Shown one piece after another: positions 9,305 through 18,824 of a stretch of 63,900 nucleotides of DNA. The notes beneath the pieces were generated by a model. That model was not told where the DNA came from. It worked only from the letters and a program-made list of their open reading frames with translations, and ran no database searches. The number at the start of each line of letters is the position of its first letter. Within the stretch, counting starts at the first letter, position 1. Source of the DNA: an uncultured Flavobacteriales bacterium (GTDB taxonomy: Bacteria; Bacteroidota; Bacteroidia; Palsa-965); NCBI GenBank assembly GCA_903873905.1, contig CAIQQJ010000178.1, positions 1 through 63,900 on the forward strand. Reading direction: 5' to 3'. The position numbers and the translations under genes were made by a program.

Positions 9305-9901
9305 TTAGCGATAATAAAAACGCAATCCAATCATTCCTACAACGCCACTCTTCTCTTGATAAATACTCGGAGAAATCTGCATTGATAAATTGTCACTCAC
9401 ATCAAAAGTTGCCAGATGGGCGTCAACAGCTGCATCAAGAACTTGCAGAGTGTACAATGCGGCCATTCCAATCACACATAAATCTCTGTGCTTTTGATAA
9501 TAATTTTTAAGCGTAACCAAATCATTGTCTGTATATCTTGACAATGAGTCAATTGTTGCTGCATTATTGTCATATCTATAACGAAGGGAGTTTCGGTATT
9601 CAGTGTAATACTTATTGTTAAAAGAAAAGCCATAGACCAATCCTCCGAAACCTGCATAAATGATTGGCGTCTTCCACCATTTTTTATTGTAAATCTGGCC
9701 TAGCCCAGGAAGGCAAGCACTCATGATGGTAGCTTTTTTCGAAGCAGACATTTTTTTCCTTGGAAGCGTATCCGCTTTGGTGGAATCTTTTGAGAACAAA
9801 GAATTCGAAGTGCGGTAATTGACATTCATCCCGAAAGCAAGCTGTGCCTCCGAAAATTTTGGAAGAAGGATTATTGAAATGAAAAAAAGCCAATAACGCA
9901 T
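9305..9901 (-). CDS. DUF5683 domain protein
   Basis: A 198-residue protein with a signal peptide (ends near FSEAQ) and a membrane-associated core, PGLGQIYNKKWWKTPIIYAGFGGL, which is the hallmark of DUF5683. A second hydrophobic segment and a run ending in IGLRFYYR suggest an inner-membrane or periplasmic anchor. In many Bacteroidota this gene sits between parB and dapB. Here it follows parB, but dapB is 15 kb away. Its function is unknown; the constant neighbourhood suggests a link with chromosome partition or envelope growth. Confidence 0.85.
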   Translation of the reverse strand: MRYWLFFISIILLPKFSEAQLAFGMNVNYRTSNSLFSKDSTKADTLPRKKMSASKKATIMSACLPGLGQIYNKKWWKTPIIYAGFGGLVYGFSFNNKYYTEYRNSLRYRYDNNAATIDSLSRYTDNDLVTLKNYYQKHRDLCVIGMAALYTLQVLDAAVDAHLATFDVSDNLSMQISPSIYQEKSGVVGMIGLRFYYR

Positions 9902-10020
9902 TTTCTTAAATGAGATTTGTACAAAGTCAGAAAGCGAAATATTCAGACTGAGGTTTTTTGTCAGAAATTGAATTTTACTACTGTGCTGAAAACCCAGTTT
10001 GATAAAAATCTTTTCGAATT

Positions 10021-10920
10021 CTAAATATCAAGTGCATCAATGATTTTTTCGAGTTCCTCTTCACTTGTGAAAGGAATAATTAGTTTTCCTTCACCTTGCG
10101 TGTTGCTCTTCAATTCAATTTTTGCACCGTATTGTTTCGAAAGACTTTTTATTTTGTCCTGAAATTTTTCGTCGAGATCGCCAGTAAGATTTTTGTGTTT
10201 CAATCGCGGCTCGATTTTTTTCTTGTCACGTGTAAGGACTTCAACATCACGCACGGAAAGATCCTCTTCCATAATGCGATGATAAATATCCACCATGTCA
10301 GAAGACTTTTCGACATTAATCAAAGCACGAGCGTGCCCCATGCTGATTTTTTTCTCGCGAATCCCGAGTTGAACTTCAGGTGGAAGTTTTAGTAAACGCA
10401 GATAATTAGTGACGGTTGAACGTTGCTTGCTAACTTTTTCACTGAGTTGTTCTTGTGTCAAGCTACATTCTTCAATCAAACGTTTGTAGCTAATCGCAAT
10501 TTCAATGGCATCGAGATTTTCGCGTTGGATGTTTTCGACCAATGCCATTTCGAGCATTGCTTGGTCATTCGCCACACGCACATAAGCAGGAACATTTTCC
10601 AATCCTGCCAATTGTGATGCACGAAAACGGCGTTCACCAGAAATGAGTTGGAAGCGATCGTAACCCATTTTGCGAACAGTTACGGGCTGAATAATGCCAT
10701 GCAATTTTATTGATTCGGCCAATTCAGCAAGCGCTTGTTCCTCGAAATGAGAACGCGGTTGAAATGGATTTGCTTCAATTTGAGCAAGTGGCAAATTTGT
10801 TACAGCACCAACAACTGCACCTAATTCATTATTGGCTTTTGCATTTGTTGTAATATCTGTTGATGCGCTTTCAAGAAGTGCGCTTAAACCTCTTCCGAGT
10901 GCGTTTCGTTTATTGCTCAT
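10021..10920 (-). CDS. parB: Chromosome-partitioning protein ParB
   Basis: A 299-residue ParB/Spo0J-family CTPase that binds parS sites and works with ParA in chromosome segregation. The N-terminus (NKRNALGRGLSALL) is the ParA-contact region. The ParB/sulfiredoxin domain has NPFQPR and SGERRFRAS. A helix-turn-helix follows (SLTQEQLSEKVSKQRSTVTNYLRLL). The C-terminus is the dimerisation domain. Located immediately downstream of parA (99 bp), with a repeat-rich spacer between. No convincing parS palindrome was found in the window. Confidence 0.95.
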   Translation of the reverse strand: MSNKRNALGRGLSALLESASTDITTNAKANNELGAVVGAVTNLPLAQIEANPFQPRSHFEEQALAELAESIKLHGIIQPVTVRKMGYDRFQLISGERRFRASQLAGLENVPAYVRVANDQAMLEMALVENIQRENLDAIEIAISYKRLIEECSLTQEQLSEKVSKQRSTVTNYLRLLKLPPEVQLGIREKKISMGHARALINVEKSSDMVDIYHRIMEEDLSVRDVEVLTRDKKKIEPRLKHKNLTGDLDEKFQDKIKSLSKQYGAKIELKSNTQGEGKLIIPFTSEEELEKIIDALDI

Positions 10921-10930
10921 GAATAAATGA

Positions 10931-11021
10931 TTTCAAATGTGCAGATTTCAAATATGCAGATGTCAATGCTAATAATTCAGATTCGTAATCTGAAATTTGC
11001 TCATCTGTAATTTGTAATCTT
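10931..11021. repeat. Dispersed short repeat, ATCTGCACATC family (copy 2) with hairpin
   Basis: The parA-parB spacer is largely made of GTGCAGATTTCAAATATGC-type units, the reverse complement of the copies at 1631 and 32571. It contains a perfect 8-bp hairpin TTCAGATT / AATCTGAA (10976-10983 with 10987-10994, loop CGT). The repeat could tune parB expression relative to parA. Confidence 0.5.
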
Positions 11022-11832
11022 AGTTCTGTGTGATATTTATTATTTTCTCTTCGTCGCTCAATCGAGTCATGTTATTCTTCTGAAGAATTTCTCTTGCTAG
11101 ATTGAGATAATTGATTGCGCCTTTACTTGTGGCATCGTGCATGATAATTGTTTCACCGAAACTAGGAGCTTCACCCAATTTAGTATTGCGTTGAATGATA
11201 GTATCAAAAACCATTGACTGAAAATGGGTTTTTACCTCTTCCACAACCTGATTACTCAAGCGGAGGCGGATATCATACATCGTTAGAAGAATACCTTCGA
11301 TAGACAAATCCGGATTCAAACGTGTTTGTACAATTTTAATTGTGTTCAATAATTTCCCAAGACCTTCTAAGGCAAAATATTCGCATTGAACAGGAATGAT
11401 TACGGAATCGGCTGCAGAAAGCGCATTGAGTGTTACAAGTCCGAGTGAAGGAGAACAATCTAGAATAATAAAATCATATTCCTCTTTCACTTTCGCCAAA
11501 ACATGTTTCATCATTTTTTCGCGGTTCGGAAGATTGATCATTTCAATTTCTGCTCCCACCAAATCAATGTGAGCGGGAAGAAGGTCAAGATTCGGAGTTG
11601 TGGTTTGCAGAATAATATCCTTCGGATCTTTTCCGTCAATGATACATTCGTAAACGCTTGTTTTAATATTCTTAGGATCAAAGCCAACACCAGAGGTGGA
11701 GTTCGCTTGAGGATCCGCATCAACGAGTAGTGTACGATACTCCAGCACTGCGAAACTTGCGGCGAGATTGATTGCGGTTGTGGTTTTTCCAACTCCGCCT
11801 TTTTGGTTTGCTATTGCTATTATTTTTCCCAT
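11020..11832 (-). CDS. parA: Chromosome-partitioning ATPase ParA (Soj)
   Basis: A 270-residue ParA/MinD-type ATPase. It has the deviant Walker A KGGVGKTTTAINLA at the N-terminus (residues 11-24), Walker A' DYDFIILDCSPSLG, and Walker B-like PVQCEYFALEG. It lacks an N-terminal DNA-binding domain, as in chromosomal Soj proteins. Acts on the nucleoid together with ParB. It heads the parA-parB-DUF5683 group on the minus strand and is followed upstream by the UPF0173 hydrolase gene. Confidence 0.96.
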   Translation of the reverse strand: MGKIIAIANQKGGVGKTTTAINLAASFAVLEYRTLLVDADPQANSTSGVGFDPKNIKTSVYECIIDGKDPKDIILQTTTPNLDLLPAHIDLVGAEIEMINLPNREKMMKHVLAKVKEEYDFIILDCSPSLGLVTLNALSAADSVIIPVQCEYFALEGLGKLLNTIKIVQTRLNPDLSIEGILLTMYDIRLRLSNQVVEEVKTHFQSMVFDTIIQRNTKLGEAPSFGETIIMHDATSKGAINYLNLAREILQKNNMTRLSDEEKIINITQN

Positions 11833-11886
11833 TACTTTTTTTAGATTCCCAGTTTTATTTTTAATTCCGAAAACATTGGAATCTTT

Positions 11887-12567
11887 TTATTTTATAATTG
11901 TTTCACCGATTTTCAGCAAGGTGAGTTTTTTCCCAGCTTGTGAAAATTTTTCTATTGCCTCTACTTGATTTATCTGAATATAGCCGTGGGTATTGAAATG
12001 CATTCCAATGATATCATTGCATTTCACAAAATCTGAGGCTATGAGTGCATTATCAATCCCCATAGTGAAATTGTCACCAATTGGTAAAATAGCAAAATCA
12101 ATTTTCATGTACTCTCCAATGAGTTTCATATCATAGGTTAATGCGGTATCTCCGGCAAAATAAAAATTACCATCAACGCTTTCAATTACAAATCCCATTG
12201 GGATTCCTCCATATGATCCATCAGGCATCATACTTGAATGGACGGCATTGACACATTTCAGTTTACCAAAATCAAACTGCCACTGCCCTCCGACATTCAT
12301 TGGATGTACTTTTTCAACTCCATGCTTTTTTACCCATTCGGTAACTTCATAAGGACCAACGACAACAGCGCCAGTACGTTTTGCGATTGCAACGGTATCC
12401 GAAATATGGTCGAAATGTCCGTGTGATTGAAGAATAAAATCAGCTTTGATTGATTCTACATCAATATGAGCTGCCAATGGATTTGCAGCAATATATGGAT
12501 CGAACAATAAATGTTTGCCATTTATTTCAATCCCAAAACAAGCATGGCCGTACCAAGTTACTTTCAT
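11887..12567 (-). CDS. UPF0173-type metal-dependent hydrolase (MBL fold)
   Basis: A 226-residue metallo-beta-lactamase-fold protein of the UPF0173/YtkL-like type. Visible metal ligands: SHGHFDH (HxHxDH motif, about residues 49-55), H around VHSS, and D in FAGDTAL. Members are predicted Zn-dependent hydrolases, with substrate unknown for most. It lies upstream of parA, same strand, 54 bp away, so it may be co-transcribed. Confidence 0.88.
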   Translation of the reverse strand: MKVTWYGHACFGIEINGKHLLFDPYIAANPLAAHIDVESIKADFILQSHGHFDHISDTVAIAKRTGAVVVGPYEVTEWVKKHGVEKVHPMNVGGQWQFDFGKLKCVNAVHSSMMPDGSYGGIPMGFVIESVDGNFYFAGDTALTYDMKLIGEYMKIDFAILPIGDNFTMGIDNALIASDFVKCNDIIGMHFNTHGYIQINQVEAIEKFSQAGKKLTLLKIGETIIK

Positions 12568-12747
12568 ATTATTCTTGTAATTGAGTTAGTGCATCAAGGC
12601 GGATTAATTTCATAGATGTAAAAACCGTTACTTTGGTAGTGAAAATCGGCCCTTGAATTTCGTTCGAAGGTAACGAATTGGAGTCCATGAGTAGGGTAGC
12701 ACGAAGAGCAAATTTTCAACAAAACAGGATTAAACCGTTGACAAATT

Positions 12748-13269
12748 ATGATTACGATTATTTCCGGAACGAATAGGAAAAACAGTAAAACTCTTATTGT
12801 TGCGAAAGCATATGAGGAGATCTTGAGAAGTAGTGGAACTGAATGTCAAATTTTCTCTTTGGAAGAATTGCCATTAGATTTTGCATTTTCATATTTATCT
12901 GATCCTAAGTCAGATGAAATAGATCAGTTAATGAATAAATACATACGCTCTGCTACGAAGTTTGTGGCGTTGATTCCTGAATATCAGGGAACATTTCCCG
13001 GAATATTCAAGCTGTTTTTAGATAGTGTTCACCCTCGTGATTTGGAAAACAAAAAGATTGCGTTGGTTGGTATTTCGTCCGGTCGAGCTGGGAATCTTCG
13101 TGGCCTCGATCACTTAACCAATGCATTGCATTATTTGAAAATGCATGTTTTGCATAACAAATTGCCAATATCCAAGATCAGCGAGTTGATCAGTAAAGAT
13201 TATAAATTGGTAGATGAGGAAACACGTGATTCGCTAAAAAAACAGGCAGAGCAGTTCTTGAAATATTAG
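12748..13269 (+). CDS. NADPH-dependent FMN reductase family protein
   Basis: A 173-residue flavodoxin-fold oxidoreductase. The FMN phosphate loop SGTNRKNSKT is at residues 5-14, and the second flavin loop PEYQGTFPG is near residue 77; a GISSGRAGN loop follows. Family members reduce FMN, quinones, azo dyes or chromate using NAD(P)H. The physiological substrate cannot be told. Single gene, divergent from the UPF0173 gene and convergent with the TPR lipoprotein gene. Confidence 0.88.
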   Translation: MITIISGTNRKNSKTLIVAKAYEEILRSSGTECQIFSLEELPLDFAFSYLSDPKSDEIDQLMNKYIRSATKFVALIPEYQGTFPGIFKLFLDSVHPRDLENKKIALVGISSGRAGNLRGLDHLTNALHYLKMHVLHNKLPISKISELISKDYKLVDEETRDSLKKQAEQFLKY

Positions 13270-13307
13270 ACTTTTTAGGGAAGCTGCTTGTCTTTAAAAT
13301 TTGTATT

Positions 13308-13340
13308 GCGGGTAAATCAGAATTATTTACCACCCGCTTT
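13308..13340 (+). terminator. Possible terminator overlapping the 3' end of the TPR lipoprotein gene
   Basis: GCGGGTAAAT (13308-13317) can pair with ATTTACC-A-CCCGC (13324-13336) and is followed by TTTT. It would end the plus-strand FMN reductase transcript; its right arm lies inside the convergent gene. One bulged base weakens it. Confidence 0.4.
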
Positions 13341-14351
13341 TAATCGCTCCAATTCTTCCAAAGCAGTAGCAGCTTTTGTATAATTAGGATCAACAGTTAA
13401 GGCCATTTTGTAATCAACTTCAGCGTTTGCCAAATCACCTTTTTTCTGAAAGCACCACCCACGACCATAATAACCTCTTGGTTCTTTGGGATTATCTTCA
13501 ATTGCTGAACTAAAATATTTCATTCCTTCGTCAACCACACCAAGTTTTACTGCGTGCAGCATTCCCAAATTAAAATGTGCATCGAAGTTGTGAGGGTTGA
13601 CTTTCAGCAAAGCTGTATAGGTTTCAATCGCTCCATTGTAATTGTCAGTTTCTTGGTAATACATTGCAAGGTTATACAAAGCCTCTTCGCTATTCGGATT
13701 TATTTTCAAGGCATTTAGGTAATAACTTTCTGTTAGAGGATTTCTTTGGGCAGCGCATATTAATCCCAATTGAATATAGGCGTTGTAATAATCAGGATCC
13801 TGTTCAACGGCTGTCTGCATACTTGAAATTGCACGGATGGTATCGCCCTTGTCTTTGAACAACATTCCTTTCATGAAATAAGCCTGTGCGCAGTGAATGT
13901 CTTTGTGTAATGCTTGATCAAGTAGTTTTATTTCTTCCTCATAATTTTTCATGTAGTGATGCAACTGGGCAAGGCGCAAAAGACAATCGATATTATCTGG
14001 GTTTACAGCAACAGCGCGCTCCAGCAATTGTTTTGTTCGTGTAACTTTTCCGGTGAAAAAATTAATATCGGCAGCTGCGATTAAATATTCCGCTTTGCTG
14101 CTGTCGATTGCAAGAATGCGATTCATATCGGCAAGAGAAGCTGAATAATCTTTTGTATTCATGTAGAGTTTTGCGCGCTTCATGTAAAGCTCAAGATTGC
14201 CAGGGTCTTTGCGAATCAATTCACTGACGGTAGAGATGGAATCTTTTCCTTGCAAAGAATCGGCTGTTGTTTTTTCTCCGCCATTTCCACAAGAAGCAAA
14301 TGCGATGAGTGTAGTGGAGGAGAGAAGGAAAAATATTTTTCGAAGTTTCAT
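13323..14351 (-). CDS. TPR-repeat lipoprotein
   Basis: A 342-residue lipoprotein. The ATG at 14351 gives a clean signal peptide ending in the lipobox AFASC (MKLRKIFFLLSSTTLIAFASC); an in-frame ATG seven codons upstream is rejected. The mature part is about eight tetratricopeptide repeats (e.g. AEYLIAAADINFFTG, CAQAYFMKGMLFKDKGD, EEALYNLAMYYQETDNYNGAIETY, PRGYYGRGWCFQKKGDLANAEVDY). TPR lipoproteins are usually scaffolds for envelope complexes. Specific partners are unknown. Confidence 0.88.
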   Translation of the reverse strand: MKLRKIFFLLSSTTLIAFASCGNGGEKTTADSLQGKDSISTVSELIRKDPGNLELYMKRAKLYMNTKDYSASLADMNRILAIDSSKAEYLIAAADINFFTGKVTRTKQLLERAVAVNPDNIDCLLRLAQLHHYMKNYEEEIKLLDQALHKDIHCAQAYFMKGMLFKDKGDTIRAISSMQTAVEQDPDYYNAYIQLGLICAAQRNPLTESYYLNALKINPNSEEALYNLAMYYQETDNYNGAIETYTALLKVNPHNFDAHFNLGMLHAVKLGVVDEGMKYFSSAIEDNPKEPRGYYGRGWCFQKKGDLANAEVDYKMALTVDPNYTKAATALEELERLKAGGK

Positions 14352-14367
14352 TTTATTTAAAAAAAAT

Positions 14368-14420
14368 CCCATCGCTTCCGAAAAGTATCGGTTTGGGATG
14401 GGGATGTATGGTCAAATGTA
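14368..14420 (-). promoter_or_regulatory. Hairpin and candidate -7 box upstream of the TPR lipoprotein
   Basis: CCCATC...CCGA...TCGG...GATGGG (14368-14402) forms an imperfect nested hairpin in the leader. CAAATGTA at 14413-14420 reads TACATTTG on the minus strand, a full TAnnTTTG match. Between 14421 and 14929 I see no gene; a plus-strand frame at 14500 has no protein-like character. Confidence 0.45.
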
Positions 14421-14712
14421 TGGAAAGAGTTCGGAGTTTGGTGTTGAGAGTTTGTAGTTTTTCGAATTGGCTTATAATGTGGAGGTTCTTGCGAGATAAG
14501 TGGTTAGAAAAACAGTTTTGAATCGTGGGATATTTAAAAAATGTACCTGCGCGTATATTATTGAAAAAAGGATTAACGGCACGTTAACTCCCAATATAGA
14601 TTATGTTAGAATCAATCCGAAATGTTTCGAGTTGAACGAATTGATTTTGTTCAGAATTGATCATTTTTCAATTTATTTTGAATTTCATAACACCATTCAT
14701 TTTCACTAAAAG

Positions 14713-14742
14713 AAACGGACCAACATTTCTGTCAGTCCGTTT
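14713..14742 (-). terminator. Possible terminator downstream of recA
   Basis: AAACGGAC / GTCCGTTT is a perfect 8-bp inverted repeat with a 14-nt loop, followed by a T-rich stretch on the minus strand. It lies about 190 bases after the recA stop, so the assignment is weak. Confidence 0.4.
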
Positions 14743-14929
14743 AAGGATAATTTGCAATGAATTTAGAATGATGAAAAGAAAAAACAACAAACCATGGCAG
14801 GAAAGCAATTAATCTTTCATCATCCTATTTCAACAAAACCTCTAGCCGATTTTTCTTTCAGCGTGTTTTTTGTCAGCTATCGATTTAATTCATATTCTTT
14901 CTGACAAAAAATGTATCGAAGACTGGTTT

Positions 14930-15976
14930 TTAAGCTTCAACCAATTCAGCAATAGATGATCCAGTAGAAAGAACTTCACGAATTTGTCTTTCGATTCTGT
15001 CCTGCAATTCAGGATTATCAATGAAAATTTGTTTCACCGCATCACGACCTTGACCAAGTTTCTGATCTTCATAAGAGAACCATGAACCAGCTTTCTTAAT
15101 GATGTTGTGTTCAACACCCAAGTCAATCACTTCTCCAAGACGGGAGATTCCTTCTCCATAGAGAATATCGAATTCAGCCAGACGGAAAGGAGGAGCCACT
15201 TTATTCTTCACCACCTTCACACGTGTGCGATTTCCCATTACCACTTCACCTTCTTTCAATTGTGTAGAACGGCGAATATCCAATCGAACGGATGCGTAAA
15301 ATTTCAAGGCGTTACCACCTGTTGTGGTTTCTGGATTACCGAACATCACTCCAATTTTTTCACGAAGCTGATTGATGAACATGCAGCAACATCCTGTTTT
15401 GGAAATTGTGCCTGTGAGTTTACGTAATGCCTGTGACATCAAACGTGCGTGCAATCCCATTTTCGAATCGCCCATTTCACCTTCAATTTCTGCTTTTGGT
15501 GTCAATGCCGCAACGGAGTCAATAACTATAATATCAATCGCGCCAGAGCGGATCAAGTTTTCAGTGATCTCCAGTGCTTGTTCTCCATTGTCAGGTTGTG
15601 AAATCAGCAAGGAATCGATGTCAACACCAAGTTTTGCAGCGTAGAAACGATCGAATGCATGTTCCGCATCAATGAACGCAGCTATACCACCTGCTTTTTG
15701 TACTTGTGCAATTGCATGAATAGCAAGTGTTGTTTTTCCTGATGATTCAGGTCCATAAATTTCAATCACTCGGCCTTTCGGGTAACCACCAACTCCAAGT
15801 GCAATATCCAATGTAAGTGAACCTGTTGGAATTACTTCCAGATGTTCAACTGGACTATCACCCATTTTCATGATAGTGCCTTTGCCGTAAGTTTTCTCTA
15901 GTTTGTCAATTGTAAGCTGTAGGGCTTTCAGCTTCTCTTTGTTTACTTCTTTGTCCTTGTCTTTTTCTTTGCTCAT
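14930..15976 (-). CDS. recA: Recombinase RecA
   Basis: A 348-residue RecA. Walker [10 protein letters not shown], Walker [23 protein letters not shown], loop L2 region [22 protein letters not shown], and the C-terminal domain are all present. It forms filaments on single-stranded DNA for homologous recombination and drives LexA self-cleavage where LexA exists. The N-terminus is lysine/glutamate-rich ([15 protein letters not shown]). Length is normal. It is monocistronic with its own -7 box. Confidence 0.98.
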   Translation of the reverse strand: MSKEKDKDKEVNKEKLKALQLTIDKLEKTYGKGTIMKMGDSPVEHLEVIPTGSLTLDIALGVGGYPKGRVIEIYGPESSGKTTLAIHAIAQVQKAGGIAAFIDAEHAFDRFYAAKLGVDIDSLLISQPDNGEQALEITENLIRSGAIDIIVIDSVAALTPKAEIEGEMGDSKMGLHARLMSQALRKLTGTISKTGCCCMFINQLREKIGVMFGNPETTTGGNALKFYASVRLDIRRSTQLKEGEVVMGNRTRVKVVKNKVAPPFRLAEFDILYGEGISRLGEVIDLGVEHNIIKKAGSWFSYEDQKLGQGRDAVKQIFIDNPELQDRIERQIREVLSTGSSIAELVEA

Positions 15977-16027
15977 GATAAATAAGATTTGCGCGTTTAT
16001 AAATAATTGATTTTCGATTTAATGAAG

Positions 16028-16035
16028 CAAAAATA
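16028..16035 (-). promoter_or_regulatory. Candidate -7 box (TATTTTTG) for recA
   Basis: CAAAAATA on the plus strand reads TATTTTTG on the minus strand, a TAnnTTTG match about 50 nt before the recA start. The region 16036-16395 behind it is AT-rich and holds nothing I can recognise; no SOS-box palindrome was identified. Confidence 0.45.
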
Positions 16036-16395
16036 GAGGTTTACTTAATATATGCAACATCTCAGTTCAAATAATTATTAACAAAGCCTAATAATAATAC
16101 ACAATATCTGATGTTAAAATATGTATAAGGCTATAAAACAGATATATACAGGTATATAACTTTTGCCAATATTTTATTTGCAAATATTAAGTATGGCGAT
16201 AAAAAAGGAGCTGTGTTTCCATTTATATGCTAGTTATTGCAATAATTTTGGTCGGAAAATTGAGTCACAAAAAAGTCTGTTGCCACAACAGGACATGGTG
16301 ATCAAAGTTTTCAGAACAGATCTTTGAATTAATAAATCTATAGGGTTGCTTATTTACCACTCAATCAGCAATTCAAATTTTTTAAATCATTCAGA

Positions 16396-16605
16396 TTAAG
16401 CTATTCTTTGAAATGTGTCTTCTATTTTTCCGAATTCATTCTTCAAAATCAGCAGTCTTCCTTCTATATCGGACTCTTTTAGGAAATCATAATTCTTCAA
16501 AAAGAATTCCAATTTCAGTGTATCTTTATTTTTTGAATAAAATATAGTATTGAAAAGGGTGTAAAATTCTACGGCACCAAAATCTACTGATGACTCGGCT
16601 TTATG
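16396..16605 (-). pseudogene. Possible gene remnant without a start codon
   Basis: On the minus strand an open frame of about 69 codons ends at a TAA (16396-16398). It has protein-like composition: VEFYTLFNTIFYSKNK, then LKLEFFLKNYDFLKES and LLILKNEFGKIEDTF. No ATG or GTG occurs; it is closed upstream by a TGA inside the first codons of the histidine kinase gene. It looks like the C-terminal end of a lost gene, cut off by the sequence that carries the kinase. Chance in an AT-rich region cannot be excluded. Confidence 0.3.
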
Positions 16606-18297
16606 TCACTTCACATTGAACTCATTGCTAAACTTGATAATTTCGCTAATCGCTTAGTGTATATTACTGATATTGATTTATTGGTTAAGACTAGTGGAGA
16701 AATTATTGATGAGATTGTAGATGTTGAATATTCAGGACTTTACCTGATTGATCATGAAACGAAAAAGTTGACGCTTTCATATTCAAAAGGGTTTACGGAA
16801 GAGGAGAAAGCCGAAGCTGTGCGCACTGTAATGGATCGACATCCAGGTTGGGTAATCCGAAATAATAAAATCCTGAATATTGCTGATGTCGATAATGATC
16901 CCGATAACATTTCTTCTGATAGTAAACGACGACTCCATGTTCGCTCCCGACTTTGGTTGCCTGTTATCATGCGAGGGGAGAGTGTTGGAGCGTTCGGTTT
17001 TTCAAGTTCTAAACCGAATCAATTCACAGAGGAGCATATCGCATTGTTGCGTTTCGTTACCAATGTTGTGAGTGTTGTATATGTGAATATTCAATACAAG
17101 TTGGAGCAGGAAATCGTCAAATACAATCTTGAACGTTCCATTGAAGAAATAAAACGAGCGAAGGAATTGAAGGAGAAGTTCCTTGCAAATATGAGCCACG
17201 AGATCAGAACTCCTATGAATGCTGTTATGGGAATGAGTGATTTGCTGAAGAATACTAAATTAGATAAGGATCAACGTTTTTATCTAGAGGCAATTTCTAT
17301 TTCTTCTGAACATCTGCTAGAGCTTCTAAACGACATTCTCGATTTTTCAAAGATCGATGCGGGTCAATTAACTATTGAAAAAATACCATTTTCCATTCGA
17401 ACCTCATTTGAGCGAATTCAACATGCCCTGCATTTAAAGATTGATGAAAAACACCTCATTTTTCATTCTTATGTAGATGAACGTATCCATCAAAAACTCA
17501 TTGGCGATCCGCTGCGTTTTACACAAGTCATTACAAATCTGCTGGGTAATTCTATCAAGTTCACCAGTCAGGGGAATATTAGTCTTGCGGCTAAACTTGT
17601 TCATGATGATGACTCAAATCAGATAATAAGTTTTAGTGTAAGTGATTCGGGAATTGGAATTGATAATGAAAAACTAGAATCCATTTTCGACAGTTTCAAG
17701 CAAGAAGATGACAGCATTACGCGTAAATATGGTGGCTCCGGATTAGGCCTTGCCATTTCAAAGGAGATTGTTGAGTTAATGGGAGGTACGATTTCGGTTG
17801 AAAGTGAAAAAGGAATAGGAACTAAATTTTCAGTGCAGTTGAGTTTTCCAAAATCTATTGAAATTAATTCAGCGGAACAGAAACAGGAACCCAACACAAC
17901 AAAACCATTGTTGGAAAATAGTGTTGTGCAGCGAAGTCTTGATATTTTGGTTGTGGAGGATGATAAGCTGAATATGTTTTATGCATCTGCGGTGCTTACC
18001 AAATTGGGCCATCGAGTGGATGAGGCAATGAATGGCATTATTGCAATTGAAAAAATCAAACTCAAGAAGTACGATATCATTCTCATGGATATGCAGATGC
18101 CAGAAATGGATGGACTTACAGCAACTCGCATTATCCGTACAGAATTGCATAATGAGGTTCCAATTATTGCTCTTACTGCCAATGCAATCAAAGGCGATTA
18201 CGAACGCTGCATTGAAGCCGGTATGAACGATTATGTTTCAAAACCATTAAATGTTGAGTATTTGAAAATGAAAATATTGAAATGGACATCAAATTAA
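16603..18297 (+). CDS. Cytosolic hybrid histidine kinase (GAF-HisKA-HATPase-REC)
   Basis: A 564-residue signalling protein without membrane segments. Order: GAF-like sensor (about 1-165), a coiled linker (165-190), HisKA with phosphoacceptor His199 in NMSHEIRTPMN, HATPase_c with N box (VITNLLGNSIKFT), G1 (SDSGIGI) and G2 (KYGGSGLGLAISKE), and a receiver domain at the C-terminus with Asp496 in LMDMQMPEMDG and the conserved K in YVSKPLN. No Hpt domain or output regulator is encoded nearby, so the phosphate acceptor downstream is unknown. A small soluble ligand, redox or light could be the GAF signal; none is supported. Confidence 0.93.
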   Translation: MSLHIELIAKLDNFANRLVYITDIDLLVKTSGEIIDEIVDVEYSGLYLIDHETKKLTLSYSKGFTEEEKAEAVRTVMDRHPGWVIRNNKILNIADVDNDPDNISSDSKRRLHVRSRLWLPVIMRGESVGAFGFSSSKPNQFTEEHIALLRFVTNVVSVVYVNIQYKLEQEIVKYNLERSIEEIKRAKELKEKFLANMSHEIRTPMNAVMGMSDLLKNTKLDKDQRFYLEAISISSEHLLELLNDILDFSKIDAGQLTIEKIPFSIRTSFERIQHALHLKIDEKHLIFHSYVDERIHQKLIGDPLRFTQVITNLLGNSIKFTSQGNISLAAKLVHDDDSNQIISFSVSDSGIGIDNEKLESIFDSFKQEDDSITRKYGGSGLGLAISKEIVELMGGTISVESEKGIGTKFSVQLSFPKSIEINSAEQKQEPNTTKPLLENSVVQRSLDILVVEDDKLNMFYASAVLTKLGHRVDEAMNGIIAIEKIKLKKYDIILMDMQMPEMDGLTATRIIRTELHNEVPIIALTANAIKGDYERCIEAGMNDYVSKPLNVEYLKMKILKWTSN

Positions 18298-18314
18298 AAA
18301 ACAAAAAACCTTGT

Positions 18315-18824
18315 CTATTTAAGAATCTGGTCAGCGTGTCCAACTGTATCCACTTTCGAAATTACTTCTTCAATCATTCCTTTTTCATCAATCACAAAAG
18401 TCGTCCGTAAAATTCCTTCAAACTCTTTCCCCATGAATTTTTTCTTGCCCCACACATCATAGGCTTTAATCAATTCCAATTGCTCATCTGCTATTAACGG
18501 AAAAGGCAAATCATATTTCTCAATGAATTTTTTATGTTTCACTGGTGTATCTGCACTCACACCTATCACAACATAACCTTCTTTCAACATTCTCTTGTAA
18601 TTATCCCGCAGGCTGCAGGCTTCTGCAGTACAACCCGGCGTATTGTCTTTCGGATAAAAATACAAAACCACTTTTTTTCCTTTCAAGGATTTCGAATCAA
18701 ATTCTTTTCCGTTCTCATCAATTCCTTTAATCGCCGGCGCTTTATCTCCCACCTTTATTTTTGATTCATGTTTAGTGAATGAAACATTCGATGCCGCTTT
18801 AGAAATCATTTTTTTGATTGACAT
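18315..18824 (-). CDS. bcp: Thioredoxin-dependent peroxiredoxin, BCP type
   Basis: A 169-residue BCP/PrxQ-type thiol peroxidase. The peroxidatic cysteine is in YPKDNTPGCT, with a resolving cysteine five residues later (TAEACSLRD), the atypical 2-Cys arrangement. It reduces H2O2 and organic hydroperoxides using thioredoxin. ATG at 18824 is chosen; the first ~15 residues before the core (SIKKMISKAASNVSF) are a short basic extension. Tail to tail with the histidine kinase gene. Confidence 0.92.
   Translation of the reverse strand: MSIKKMISKAASNVSFTKHESKIKVGDKAPAIKGIDENGKEFDSKSLKGKKVVLYFYPKDNTPGCTAEACSLRDNYKRMLKEGYVVIGVSADTPVKHKKFIEKYDLPFPLIADEQLELIKAYDVWGKKKFMGKEFEGILRTTFVIDEKGMIEEVISKVDTVGHADQILK

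Noticed and set aside
11149-11164. Half of a parS-like site (TGTTTCAC) inside parA
   Set aside because: Only the left half matches the parS palindrome; the right half is out of register. The same TGTTTCAC also occurs at about 11899 and 15032 within coding sequence, so these are codon coincidences.
14500-14709. A 69-codon frame between the TPR lipoprotein and recA
   Set aside because: No start context, no protein-like pattern and no neighbour link; AT-rich chance frame.
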